NCBI GenBank assembly: GCA_963674805.2
Contig: CAXXNY010000016.1
Coordinates: 682,001 to 746,000, forward strand
DNA: 64,000 bases
Reading direction: 5' to 3'
DNA from: CALMFG01 sp963674805
Lineage (GTDB): Bacteria; Bacillota; Clostridia; Christensenellales; CALMFG01
The notes below the pieces were generated by a model that did not search any database, had not been told where the DNA came from, and saw only the letters and a program-made list of their open reading frames with translations. The first letter of the stretch is position 1; every line of letters starts with the position of its first letter. Below are positions 16,775-25,357 of this stretch, piece after piece. The position numbers and the translations under genes were made by a program.

Positions 16775-17386
16775 ATGGATGAATTTTTGGCAAAAGGTAA
16801 GACAGTCGACGAAGCTATCGCGAACGGACTGAATGAAATGGGTCTTTCCTTGGATGAAGTGGAAATCGAAATTCTTGATGATGGCTCTGGCTCTTTACTG
16901 GGTTTCGGAAAAACAAGAGTAATGCTCAGCAAGAAAAAAGGGATTGCGAGAAAAGCGGAAGAGTTTTTAACCGAGGTTTTTGCAAGAATGGGTGTCAGTG
17001 CAAATCTCAATGTCGAAGAAACCGAAGAAGAGATTGCAATTGATATCATCGGAAGCAATCTCGGCATTCTGATCGGCCACCGGGGAGAAACACTGGATGC
17101 GCTGCAGTATCTGACCAGCCTTGTGGTAAACAAAGACGCAGAAACGTACAAACGCACATTACTGGATACCGAAAATTACCGGCAAAAGCGGGAAAACGCG
17201 CTGGTGAAACTGGCGAATAAACTAGCAAAGAAAGTCATCGATACCAACCGCCGCGTAAAGCTGGAACCAATGAACCCGTATGAGAGAAGAGTGATTCACG
17301 CAACGTTGCAGGGGAATCCGAAGATTAGGACGTATAGTCAGGGAGAGGAACCGCACAGAAACGTTGTCATCGAAAAAATAAGATAA
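16775..17386 (+). CDS. jag: RNA-binding protein Jag/KhpB (EloR)
   Basis: A cytoplasmic RNA-binding protein linked to cell elongation and division in Gram-positives. It has 203 residues: N-terminal Jag domain (MDEFLAKGKTVDEAIANGL), a linker, a KH domain with LIGHRGETLDALQYL, and a C-terminal R3H domain with NPYERRVIHATLQG. This is the standard three-domain layout and the standard place after yidC. In most Bacillota mnmE and mnmG come next, but here a terminator and a phosphomutase follow. Confidence 0.94.
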   Translation: MDEFLAKGKTVDEAIANGLNEMGLSLDEVEIEILDDGSGSLLGFGKTRVMLSKKKGIARKAEEFLTEVFARMGVSANLNVEETEEEIAIDIIGSNLGILIGHRGETLDALQYLTSLVVNKDAETYKRTLLDTENYRQKRENALVKLANKLAKKVIDTNRRVKLEPMNPYERRVIHATLQGNPKIRTYSQGEEPHRNVVIEKIR

Positions 17387-17392
17387 TCGATG

Positions 17393-17420
17393 AAGAGCCG
17401 TTATTTAACGGCTCTTTTAA
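17393..17420 (+). terminator. Terminator after jag
   Basis: Perfect 10-bp stem AAGAGCCGTT / AACGGCTCTT (17393-17402 / 17407-17416), loop ATTT, then Ts. It ends the rpmH-jag cluster. Confidence 0.85.
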
Positions 17421-17464
17421 ATGTAAATAAATTTTTAAGGAAAGGAAAAGGCTGGATACTTTGC

Positions 17465-17493
17465 TTGATAAAGACGGTACCAGCGGGTATAAT
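17465..17493 (+). promoter_or_regulatory. Putative promoter of the phosphohexomutase gene
   Basis: TTGATA (17465-17470), 17-bp spacer, TATAAT (17488-17493), about 55 bp before the start codon at 17549. Confidence 0.6.
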
Positions 17494-17548
17494 TTTCCTA
17501 AACCTTGAAACGTAAAATAATTAGACTATTTTAGATAGGAAACAGCGG

Positions 17549-19258
17549 ATGGATTATAAAAAAGAATATCAAAAATGGCTGGAATCACCGTATTTCGACG
17601 CAGATACCACCGAGGAGCTAAATGCAATCAGCAACGATGAAAAAGAGATAGAAGACCGGTTTTATCAAAATCTGGCGTTCGGGACAGCGGGTATGCGCGG
17701 CAAGATGGGCGCGGGAACCAACCGTATCAACAAGTACATGGTCAGGCGCGCAACAAAAGGCCTTTCCAATTATATTATCGAAAACGGCGACAAGAACAGG
17801 GGTGTTGTCATTGCGTATGACAGCCGGAACTGCTCGGATGCCTATGCACTGGAAACGGCGATGACCTTTGCGGCAAACGGGATTAAAGCCTATTTGTTTA
17901 CATCGCTCCGTCCGGTGCCGGTGCTGTCCTATGCGGTACGTCATTTGCATACGCAGGCAGGGGTGGCGATTACGGCCAGCCATAACGCAAAAGAATATAA
18001 CGGCTATAAAGTCTATTGGGAAGACGGCGCACAGGCAGTGGATGAGATTGCGGATGAAATCGTAGACGCGGTGAACGCGATTATCGATTATACAGATATA
18101 GAAACCATGGATGAAGCGCAGGCGAAGAAGGCCGGCCTGCTTGTTTATATTGATCAGGAAGTGGACGACCCGTATATGGCGGATACAAAATCCTTGTCTT
18201 CGTCACAGGATCTGCCGAAGGACTTTCGGATTATCTATACGCCGATTCACGGCACAGGCAATGTTCCGGTGCGCCGGATATTGGATGAACTCGGCTATAA
18301 AGACGTCTGCGTCGTCAAGGCACAGGTGGAACCCGACGGCAACTTCCCGACGGTGAAAGCGCCGAATCCGGAAGACCCGCGCGTGTTTGATTTGGCCAAA
18401 GCGTATGCCGAACAAAAGCAGGCGGATATCATCTTCGGAACCGACCCGGACTGTGACCGGCTGGGTATGCTGGTGCCCGATGGGAACGGAGAGTATGTCC
18501 GGTTAAACGGAAACGAAATCGGGGCATTATTCTTTGATTATTACATTAAGGCCAATAAAAACAGATTGCCTGAAAAAGGCGTGCTGATTAAATCGATTGT
18601 CACGGGCGATGTGACGAAAAAAATTGCGGATGCGCACGGAATTAAAACAGTCGAGGTTTTAACCGGATTTAAGTATATCGGCGAATGCATTAAAAACATG
18701 GAAAAGACGGATGAAGCCTTTATCTTTGGCTTTGAAGAAAGCTATGGTTATCTTGCCGGCACTTTTGTCAGGGATAAGGACGCGGTGGTCGCATCCATGC
18801 TTGCCGCGGATATGTGCGCGTATTACCGGCAGCAGGGACGGTCGATTCTTGAGAGTTTGAATGATATTTATGAAACCTACGGCTATTTCAGCGAAACCCA
18901 GGCCTCCATTGTGCTTGAAGGAAAAGCGGGTGTGGAAAAGATTGCGCGGATTATGCAAAACTTCCGCAAAAACGGATTCCCGGTGATTGACGGGCTGTCG
19001 GTTTCAGAACGGTATGATTATCTCGACCAAACCAAAACAGACATATTAACCGGGCAGGTTACCGGTACGGGACTTCGCAAGTCCAATGTGTTAAAATATG
19101 TGTATGACGGATGTTCCTGGATGACCTTGAGACCGTCCGGCACCGAGCCAAAAATAAAAATCTATGTATCGGCATGCGAAGCGACCAAACAGGAGTCACT
19201 GGACAAAATGGACCGCATGTTAAACGAGATGAAAAAAGCAATTGATAAAATTGATTAA
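17549..19258 (+). CDS. Phospho-sugar mutase (phosphoglucomutase/phosphomannomutase family)
   Basis: Interconverts hexose 1- and 6-phosphates, feeding UDP-glucose and cell-envelope precursors. It has 569 residues, the long PgcA-like class of Bacillota. Visible motifs are GTAGMRGKMGAGTNRIN near residue 45, the phosphoserine loop TASHNAKEYNGYKVYW near residue 145, the Mg-binding FGTDPDCDRLGM near residue 300, the sugar-binding FGFEESYGYLAG near residue 395, and the phosphate-binding TLRPSGTEPKIKIY near residue 530. It is followed after 20 nt by a membrane-protein gene, so the two may be cotranscribed. Confidence 0.93.
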   Translation: MDYKKEYQKWLESPYFDADTTEELNAISNDEKEIEDRFYQNLAFGTAGMRGKMGAGTNRINKYMVRRATKGLSNYIIENGDKNRGVVIAYDSRNCSDAYALETAMTFAANGIKAYLFTSLRPVPVLSYAVRHLHTQAGVAITASHNAKEYNGYKVYWEDGAQAVDEIADEIVDAVNAIIDYTDIETMDEAQAKKAGLLVYIDQEVDDPYMADTKSLSSSQDLPKDFRIIYTPIHGTGNVPVRRILDELGYKDVCVVKAQVEPDGNFPTVKAPNPEDPRVFDLAKAYAEQKQADIIFGTDPDCDRLGMLVPDGNGEYVRLNGNEIGALFFDYYIKANKNRLPEKGVLIKSIVTGDVTKKIADAHGIKTVEVLTGFKYIGECIKNMEKTDEAFIFGFEESYGYLAGTFVRDKDAVVASMLAADMCAYYRQQGRSILESLNDIYETYGYFSETQASIVLEGKAGVEKIARIMQNFRKNGFPVIDGLSVSERYDYLDQTKTDILTGQVTGTGLRKSNVLKYVYDGCSWMTLRPSGTEPKIKIYVSACEATKQESLDKMDRMLNEMKKAIDKID

Positions 19259-19278
19259 GAATAAACAGGGTAAACAGA

Positions 19279-20508
19279 ATGGATCAGGAAAGCAATAGCC
19301 AAGCCAAAGAAAAGCCTAAAAAGACGAACAAGGCAAAAAAACGCGAGGAACAAAGCAGCGGATTTTCGATTGGATTCAGAACCGGATCAGGCACTAAGCG
19401 CACAAACTGGGCGATTGTGACGTTCCCGGCGCTGGTTGTGTTGTTTATTATTATCCGGCTGGTCTTTGACTACCAGGCGTTTTCTTCTGAAATCGGCGTT
19501 TTATTTTCGGTAATCCGGTTTTTAATTTGGGGCTTTGCGATTTATTTTATTCTACAGCCCTTTGTCACCTTTTTTGAAAAGCAGTTTCAGAAATTAAAAT
19601 TCGGCAGCAAACTGCTGTCCATGGTAATTGTTTATCTGGTTTTCTTCGGCTTCCTTGCTGCAATTTTTGTCTGGCTGGTTCCGATGGTGGTCAACAATAT
19701 TCTCGAAATCACAAAAACCATCCCGCAGTATGCCGACGATTTAACCCATATTATATCAGCGATAGATGGCTGGCTGAATCACTTGAACATTGTTGGTCTG
19801 CAGGAAAAGATACAGGAATCCCTGCTTGATCTGGTAGACACCATTTCAAAGAGCCTTGGGGATATCAGCCTTTATATTCTGGGCACGTCCTACGGACTGT
19901 TGCGCGGCGTCTCTGATTTCTTAATCGGCATTGTGATCTCGGTATATATGCTGATTGAAAAGGATACGTTAAAACGCAGGATTAAAAAACTGACGTTCAG
20001 CCTGTTTAAAACCGAAACCGCCGAAAAAATGGTGGTCACATCCCAGAAAACCGGAACGATTTTCAGAAAATTCATTATCGGTAAAACAGTGGATTCATTG
20101 ATCGTGGGGTTTGTCTCGTTCTTTGTCCTGCTGTTCATCGGCGCACCGGTGCCGCTGCTGCTTGCAGTGATTATGGCGGTGACCAATATGATCCCGACTA
20201 TCGGACCGATTATCGGCGCAATACCCTGCCTTTTGATTACGCTGATCATCAGCCCGATATCCGCGCTCTGGGTGCTGGTCTATATCTTAATCGTACAGGC
20301 GGTGGACGGTATGGTGCTGGGGCCGAAGATTCTGGGCGATACTCTGGGATTAAGGCCGTTTTACATCGTGGTTGCGGTGTTAATCGGCGGCGGACTATTT
20401 GGTATACTCGGCGCTTTTTTGGGAACACCGACCTTAGCAGTGATTAAATCGTTGCTGCAGGAATATACAGAAAAAAGACTGAAAGAAAAAAACTTGAATA
20501 TCACCTAG
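19279..20508 (+). CDS. AI-2E family transporter (PerM/UPF0118)
   Basis: A 409-residue polytopic membrane protein. A charged, Lys-rich N-terminal tail of about 50 residues precedes two paired helices, a soluble central segment (about residues 150-215), and a C-terminal bundle of helices with the conserved TNMIPTIGPIIGAIP and a late DGMVLGPKILGDTLGL. This is the AI-2E exporter family, whose members export diverse small molecules or act in ion exchange; the substrate here cannot be told. It lies 20 nt after the phosphomutase. Confidence 0.88.
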   Translation: MDQESNSQAKEKPKKTNKAKKREEQSSGFSIGFRTGSGTKRTNWAIVTFPALVVLFIIIRLVFDYQAFSSEIGVLFSVIRFLIWGFAIYFILQPFVTFFEKQFQKLKFGSKLLSMVIVYLVFFGFLAAIFVWLVPMVVNNILEITKTIPQYADDLTHIISAIDGWLNHLNIVGLQEKIQESLLDLVDTISKSLGDISLYILGTSYGLLRGVSDFLIGIVISVYMLIEKDTLKRRIKKLTFSLFKTETAEKMVVTSQKTGTIFRKFIIGKTVDSLIVGFVSFFVLLFIGAPVPLLLAVIMAVTNMIPTIGPIIGAIPCLLITLIISPISALWVLVYILIVQAVDGMVLGPKILGDTLGLRPFYIVVAVLIGGGLFGILGAFLGTPTLAVIKSLLQEYTEKRLKEKNLNIT

Positions 20509-20570
20509 AATAGATTTAAAAATTCTTTCAGTCATTAATGATAAAAGACAAATGATGAAAGGATAAACAT

Positions 20571-20957
20571 ATGAAAACGAATAAATATATTATCATCACA
20601 ATGATTGTTGCGCTTTTGGCACTGGCTGCGGCTTGCGCACAGCAGACAGAACCAGCAGACACAGCCGTATCGGAAGATGCGGTACAAAGCGAGACGGTAT
20701 CTGACGCGGCGGAAGAACCGGCCATGCTTGAACTGACACTCGAAGAGCTGGCCCAATATAACGGAAAAAACGGAAACCCTGCTTATGTCGCAGTGGACGG
20801 CGTCATCTATGATGTCAGCGGAAGCGCAAAATGGAAAGACGGCGAGCACAACGGGAACAGTGCCGGACAGGACTTAACCGATGTGATTAAAAACCAGTCT
20901 CCGCACGGCGTCGCGATGCTGTCGCGTGTACCGGCAGTAGGCAAAATAGTAGAATAG
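20571..20957 (+). CDS. Lipoprotein with cytochrome b5-like heme/steroid-binding domain
   Basis: A 128-residue exported lipoprotein. The signal peptide is followed by the lipobox LAAAC (Cys at about 22), an acidic linker, and from about residue 58 a cytochrome b5-like domain: LTLEELAQYNGKNGNPAYVAVDG, VIYDVSGSAKWKDGEHNG and SPHGVAMLSRVPAVGKIV. The His in EHNG and in SPHG are candidate axial ligands. An AAAGGA ribosome site lies upstream. The next gene, 20 nt on, is a small histidine-bearing membrane protein, suggesting a two-part electron-transfer or heme-binding unit at the cell surface. Confidence 0.85.
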   Translation: MKTNKYIIITMIVALLALAAACAQQTEPADTAVSEDAVQSETVSDAAEEPAMLELTLEELAQYNGKNGNPAYVAVDGVIYDVSGSAKWKDGEHNGNSAGQDLTDVIKNQSPHGVAMLSRVPAVGKIVE

Positions 20958-20977
20958 ACTTTGGGAGGGATGGTTAA

Positions 20978-21367
20978 TTGTATAGACTGCTCGGATACAT
21001 TAATATTGCATTGATTGTGATTATCACATCGCCCTGGTGGCTGAGATATTTAGGCAAGTGGTTTTTTCCGGATAAAAAGATCATGAGCTCTATGTTGGTG
21101 AAAATACTGCGTGTGGTGCACAAGATTCTTGGTGTGGTTTTTTTAGGAATTACTGTTATTCACGGCTATCTGGCTTTGGGTGCGTTGCGTCTGCATACGG
21201 GTACGGTCACGGGCACTATGCTTTTGATTACCGTGAGCCTGGGTGCACTGTTTTACTGGACCAAAAAGCGGGCACTTTTTAAGTGGCATAAAATCGCGGC
21301 ACTGATTACTGCCCTTTTGGTTATCTTGCATGTTTTTGTGCCTAGCGCGCTATATTATATTTTTTAG
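20978..21367 (+). CDS. Four-helix membrane protein with conserved-type histidines (cytochrome b561/ferric-reductase-like)
   Basis: A 129-residue protein starting at TTG (20978) with GGGAGGG upstream. Four hydrophobic segments are apparent. Histidines sit in or beside three of them: RVVHKILG, VIHGYLAL, KWHKIAA and VILHVFVP. This is the layout of small di-heme b-type membrane cytochromes. No family can be named with certainty. Close coupling to the cytochrome b5-like lipoprotein upstream supports a role in trans-membrane electron transfer. A bidirectional terminator follows. Confidence 0.65.
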   Translation: MYRLLGYINIALIVIITSPWWLRYLGKWFFPDKKIMSSMLVKILRVVHKILGVVFLGITVIHGYLALGALRLHTGTVTGTMLLITVSLGALFYWTKKRALFKWHKIAALITALLVILHVFVPSALYYIF

Positions 21368-21400
21368 TCTGATAGTAAACAAGAATAAATCGTGGTAATA

Positions 21401-21430
21401 AAAAAGCAATCTCTAAGATTGCTTTTTGTT
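21401..21430. terminator. Bidirectional terminator
   Basis: AAAGCAATC / GATTGCTTT (21403-21411 / 21417-21425) with A- and T-runs on the two sides, between the plus-strand heme-type pair and the minus-strand tatD. Confidence 0.85.
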
Positions 21431-21450
21431 TTATGTTTTAAGCCATATGA

Positions 21451-22215
21451 TTAATCAATACCAAACAGCTGTTTTGCGTTTTCGATATTCAGCGCCGCCA
21501 TCTCTTCCGGTGCGATACCATGCAATTCCGCCATTTTTTTAATGACGTACCGGACATACCTGGGCTCGTTGCGTTTGCCCCTCATCGGCACCGGTGCCAG
21601 ATAAGGGCAGTCGGTTTCAGCCATGACGCGGTCCGGAGGTACGGCCAAAAACGCTTCCCTGACTTTTTTTGCGTTATCAAAGGTCAAGGTACCGGTGAAT
21701 GAGATATAAAGGCCAAGCTTTAAAAATTCCAATGCAGATTCCTGACTGCCGGAAAAACAGTGCATGACACCGTTAATCTGGCCGAAAGGCTTTAGTGTAT
21801 CCAGCATCACCTTGGTTGCTTCGCGGCTGTGGATAATCACCGGTTTATCCAGTTCCTTTGCGAGTTTCAGCTGTTCGGTGAACACACGCTGCTGCACATC
21901 CCGCGGTGAGAAATCATAATGGAAATCAAGGCCGATTTCGCCGACAGCCACCACTTTTTTTTGTTTCAGCAGGTCAGCCAACACCTCAAGATAAGCTTCG
22001 CTGGCGTCTACCGCATCATGGGGGTGAACGCCGGCCGCCGCATAGATTTTTTCGTTTTGCCGGGCCAGTGCCGCTGCCGCTTTTGAGTCTTTTTCATCCG
22101 TTGCGGCTTCAATCACGCCCAATATGTTATCCTGTTCAAAGCGGTCAATCAGATTCTGCCGGTCAGCGTCAAACCGTTCGTCCGTTAGATGGACATGCGT
22201 GTCAAACAGCATCAT
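21451..22215 (-). CDS. tatD: TatD family hydrolase (metal-dependent DNase)
   Basis: A TIM-barrel metallohydrolase of the TatD family, members of which are 3'-5' DNases acting on DNA or oxidised nucleotides. It has 254 residues with all the metal-site motifs in order: DTHVHL at the start, AAGVHPHDA, GEIGLDFHYD, IHSREA, MHCFSGS and AETDCPYLAP. It overlaps metG by 4 nt (ATGA), the common metG-tatD arrangement in Bacillota, and so falls under control of the metG T-box. Confidence 0.94.
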   Translation of the reverse strand: MMLFDTHVHLTDERFDADRQNLIDRFEQDNILGVIEAATDEKDSKAAAALARQNEKIYAAAGVHPHDAVDASEAYLEVLADLLKQKKVVAVGEIGLDFHYDFSPRDVQQRVFTEQLKLAKELDKPVIIHSREATKVMLDTLKPFGQINGVMHCFSGSQESALEFLKLGLYISFTGTLTFDNAKKVREAFLAVPPDRVMAETDCPYLAPVPMRGKRNEPRYVRYVIKKMAELHGIAPEEMAALNIENAKQLFGID

Positions 22216-24137
22216 CTCACGATTAATCCGTCCTTCATCGCTTTTTCTGTGGTAATCAGTGACAGGTCGCTTCCGTCATCTACCGCCAGCAGCATGCCGT
22301 TGGACTCTACGCCGCGGATTTTCGCGGGCTTTAAGTTGGTCACGACAACCACGGTCTTGCCCACCATTTCTTCCGGAGAATACCATGTCTTGATACCGGA
22401 GACAATCTGGCGGGTTTCCTCACCGATTTTGACCTGTAAGCGCAGCAGCTTGTCGCTCTTCGGAACTTCCTCGCACTCCACAACGGTCGCGAGCTTTAAC
22501 TCAACCTTGCTGAATTCATCATAGGTGATTTCCGGTGCTTTTTCCGGCGCTTTTTTTTCTTCGGCAGGCGGCACTGTTTCTTTACTCAAGGCCTCAAGTT
22601 CCTTTTCCACATCGATACGCGGGAAGATGGGATCCATCTTCTGCACCTGTGTCGCGGTCATGACGCCGAATTGTTTAACGCTTTCAATCGTTGTTAAGGC
22701 TTTGTCGGTAACGCCGATGTTTTCGAGTATTTTTTTCGATGTCGAAGGCAGATACGCAGAGAGCAGGACAGCCGCGATGCGAATGCTCTCCAACAGATGA
22801 TATAAGACGCTCATCAGCTCTTTTTTCTTAGCTTCGTCCTTGCCGAGGATCCATGGCGTGGTGAGGTCGATATATTTGTTGGACTTGGATACCAAGGTCC
22901 AGATTTCCTCCAGCGCTTCAGGGATTCTCAGTTCATCCATATGCGCGTCTACTTTATTAAATAAATCATTTGCGATTGCTTCGATCTCCTCGTCATGCGG
23001 CGTTCCGCTGTAGTCGTTAGTGATTTTTCCGCCGCAGTATTTTTCCGCCATTGCCACGGTACGGCTGACAAGATTGCCAAGATCGTTGGCAAGATCGGAA
23101 TTTATCCGGTATAAAAGCGATTCGTTGGAGAATAATCCATCCGAGCCGAAGGGCACTTCCCTTAACAGGAAGTAACGAATAGCATCGACGCCGTAGCGGT
23201 TGACCAGTTTCTCCGGGTCAACGACATTGCCTTTTGACTTGCTCATCTTTCCGCCTTCAAGAATCAGCCAGCCGTGGCCGAATACCTGTTTCGGGAGCGG
23301 CAAGCCAAGCGCCATCAGCATAATCGGCCAGATGATGGTATGGAAGCGTACGATTTCCTTGCCGACCAGATGCAGATCTGCCGGCCAGTATTTTTGGAAT
23401 TTTTCATCGTTATCCGACAGATAGCCAAGCGCGGAGATATAGTTAGACAGCGCGTCTATCCAGACATATACCACATGCCCCTCATCAAAATCAACGGGAA
23501 TTCCCCATTTAAAAGAGGTGCGCGATACACATAAGTCTTCCAGTCCCGGCAGTAAAAAGTTATTCAGCATCTCATTCTTGCGTGAGACAGGCTGGATAAA
23601 ATCGTCGTGGTCTTCAATATACTTGATTAACCGGTCTGCATACTTGGAAAGCTTAAAGAAATAGCTTTCTTCTTTGGTCAGCTCGACCTCGCGTCCGCAG
23701 TCCGGGCATTTCCCGTCCACCAGCTGGCGCTCCAGCCAAAAGGATTCGCATGGCGTGCAGTACCAGCCCTCGTACTCGCTCTTATAGATATCGCCCTGGT
23801 CATAGAGCTTTTTAAAGATATGCTGTACGGTTTTTTTATGCCGGTCTTCCGTGGTGCGGATAAAATCGTCGTTTGAAATGTCCAGCAGCTTCCACAGTTT
23901 TTTAATCCAGTCCACGATATGATCGACATAGGCCTGCGGTGTGGTGCCGGCTTCCTGTGCGACACGCTCGATTTTCTGTCCGTGCTCGTCCGAGCCGGTT
24001 AAAAACATAACGTCATAGCCGCAAAGGCGTTTATAGCGCGCTAGTGCGTCCGCCGCAACAGTCGTGTATGAATGCCCGATGTGAAGTTTATCCGACGGGT
24101 AATAGATTGGCGTGGTAATGTAATAGGTCTTGCTCAT
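22212..24137 (-). CDS. metG: Methionyl-tRNA synthetase
   Basis: Charges tRNA-Met (class Ia). It has 641 residues: HIGH motif in YYPSDKLHIGHSYT at the N-terminus, a zinc knuckle with CTPCESFWLE and CPDCGREVE near residues 128-150, the KMSKS loop as GGKMSKSKGNVVDP near residue 297, an anticodon-binding helical domain, and a C-terminal Trbp111-like tRNA-binding domain beginning near residue 540 (EITYDEFSKVELKLATV). It is preceded by a T-box leader with an AUG specifier and coupled to tatD. Confidence 0.97.
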   Translation of the reverse strand: MSKTYYITTPIYYPSDKLHIGHSYTTVAADALARYKRLCGYDVMFLTGSDEHGQKIERVAQEAGTTPQAYVDHIVDWIKKLWKLLDISNDDFIRTTEDRHKKTVQHIFKKLYDQGDIYKSEYEGWYCTPCESFWLERQLVDGKCPDCGREVELTKEESYFFKLSKYADRLIKYIEDHDDFIQPVSRKNEMLNNFLLPGLEDLCVSRTSFKWGIPVDFDEGHVVYVWIDALSNYISALGYLSDNDEKFQKYWPADLHLVGKEIVRFHTIIWPIMLMALGLPLPKQVFGHGWLILEGGKMSKSKGNVVDPEKLVNRYGVDAIRYFLLREVPFGSDGLFSNESLLYRINSDLANDLGNLVSRTVAMAEKYCGGKITNDYSGTPHDEEIEAIANDLFNKVDAHMDELRIPEALEEIWTLVSKSNKYIDLTTPWILGKDEAKKKELMSVLYHLLESIRIAAVLLSAYLPSTSKKILENIGVTDKALTTIESVKQFGVMTATQVQKMDPIFPRIDVEKELEALSKETVPPAEEKKAPEKAPEITYDEFSKVELKLATVVECEEVPKSDKLLRLQVKIGEETRQIVSGIKTWYSPEEMVGKTVVVVTNLKPAKIRGVESNGMLLAVDDGSDLSLITTEKAMKDGLIVR

Positions 24138-24171
24138 GGTTTCATCCCTTCTGTATAAAAAATGTCGTTAA

Positions 24172-24407
24172 AAAACAAAAACCCTGGCTAGGGGTTATCT
24201 TAACAGTATTTTAACCACCCTAACAGGCGTTCGCCGGATAACGGGTGCGGATCCCGCCTCTGGTTCGCTACTGCTTGCCAAAGGAGCTTCGGAGCCATGT
24301 TCAACGCCGATGAAACGCATACAGCCTCTCACCAAAACGGCTGTTCTCTGGTATTGCGTTTAATATGCGCCTACTCTTTCCTGCATCGCTTTTCTTAATA
24401 TTTACTA
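24172..24407 (-). promoter_or_regulatory. T-box leader of metG (methionine, AUG specifier)
   Basis: Read on the minus strand, the 236-nt leader has the Stem I start GGAAAGAGTAGGCG, an AGAGA...GGTGAGAGG apical segment, the specifier candidate AUG at 24298-24296 in GAACAUGGC, and the T-box core TTAGGGTGGTTAA (complement of 24211-24223). The UGGU of the core can pair with the ACCA end of tRNA-Met. A terminator stem AACCC/GGGTT with a U-run lies at 24196-24172. Uncharged tRNA-Met should favour antitermination and read-through into metG-tatD. Confidence 0.88.
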
Positions 24408-24413
24408 CCCCAA

Positions 24414-24442
24414 AGCATAGTGGATAGCGAATCTTTTGTCAA
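24414..24442 (-). promoter_or_regulatory. Promoter of the metG T-box transcript
   Basis: On the minus strand TTGACA (24442-24437), 17-bp spacer, TATGCT (24419-24414), a few bases before the T-box start. Confidence 0.7.
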
Positions 24443-24512
24443 GTTCGAAATCCCCACTACCTGCGTTCAACTCGTGCTGATAAACCTTTATCAAGGCGTA
24501 GACATCTTTGGG

Positions 24513-25301
24513 TTACTTTATTCCATATAAAATCGTTGAACCGCTGAGCATCAGCTGCTTTGCTTCTTTCGGACTCATGAACACATCTTTTGTGGTATCA
24601 ATCAATTCTACTTTTTGATATCCGCGCTTTTTGAGCGCCTCTGCCAGCGCGTTTACATCACCGTAAATCTGCGGGGGCATCAGATCGTGTATGGCGAACA
24701 GCCCGCCTTTTTTTAACACCCGGAGGGTTTCAAGAACCAATTCCTGCTTATCCTTGCCGTGAATGTTGTGATAAACATAATTGCTGGTCACAGCATCAAA
24801 CCGCTCATCAGGGAAATCGAGTTTAACGGCATCACCGCTTATATAACTTGTGTTTTTAACGCCTTCCGCTTCGGCGTTCTGCTCACAAAGCTGTTTATTG
24901 TAGACATATTCCTTGCCCCACCGGTCAAGTCCAATAATCTTTGAGCCGGGATTGACTTTTGCACAGGCAATGGTCAGTGCACCGCTCCCGCAGCCAACGT
25001 CCAATATTTCACTGCCGTCAGGAACCGATACATATTGCGCCAAACCGTCGATGATCTGTTTTGAGAGCTGTCGCTTTCCGCTATACGAAAACGCCCGGTA
25101 GGCCGCAACGCTCCAGAGGGACAGAAGTATGAAAAGAATGAAGAGAATTCCGAAAACAGCAGTTAAGACCCATTTAACAGCAATGATAGAAATGAGATGC
25201 GTTGCGCCGAAAACAAGGGTTCCCGCTAACGTAATCGCGGCCAGTGCAATAAGGCCGAAAACGATTTTTTTAGGTATCCAATTATCATAATTTGGTTTCA
25301 T
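24513..25301 (-). CDS. Membrane-anchored class I SAM-dependent methyltransferase
   Basis: A 262-residue protein. Two hydrophobic helices at the N-terminus (about residues 12-33 and 40-65) anchor a Rossmann methyltransferase domain with motif I LDVGCGSGAL near residue 100, motif II region IIGLDRWG and motif IV region VTSNYVYHNI. It belongs to the broad UbiE/Methyltransf_11-type group; no substrate can be assigned. A membrane anchor would fit a lipid or quinone-like substrate, but this is inference. The neighbours (metG leader, UPF0210) give no pathway hint. Confidence 0.8.
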   Translation of the reverse strand: MKPNYDNWIPKKIVFGLIALAAITLAGTLVFGATHLISIIAVKWVLTAVFGILFILFILLSLWSVAAYRAFSYSGKRQLSKQIIDGLAQYVSVPDGSEILDVGCGSGALTIACAKVNPGSKIIGLDRWGKEYVYNKQLCEQNAEAEGVKNTSYISGDAVKLDFPDERFDAVTSNYVYHNIHGKDKQELVLETLRVLKKGGLFAIHDLMPPQIYGDVNALAEALKKRGYQKVELIDTTKDVFMSPKEAKQLMLSGSTILYGIK

Positions 25302-25357
25302 TTTGATTCATAACCCTTTCAATTAAATTTTATTTAAATAAGCAGGATGATGAAGGT

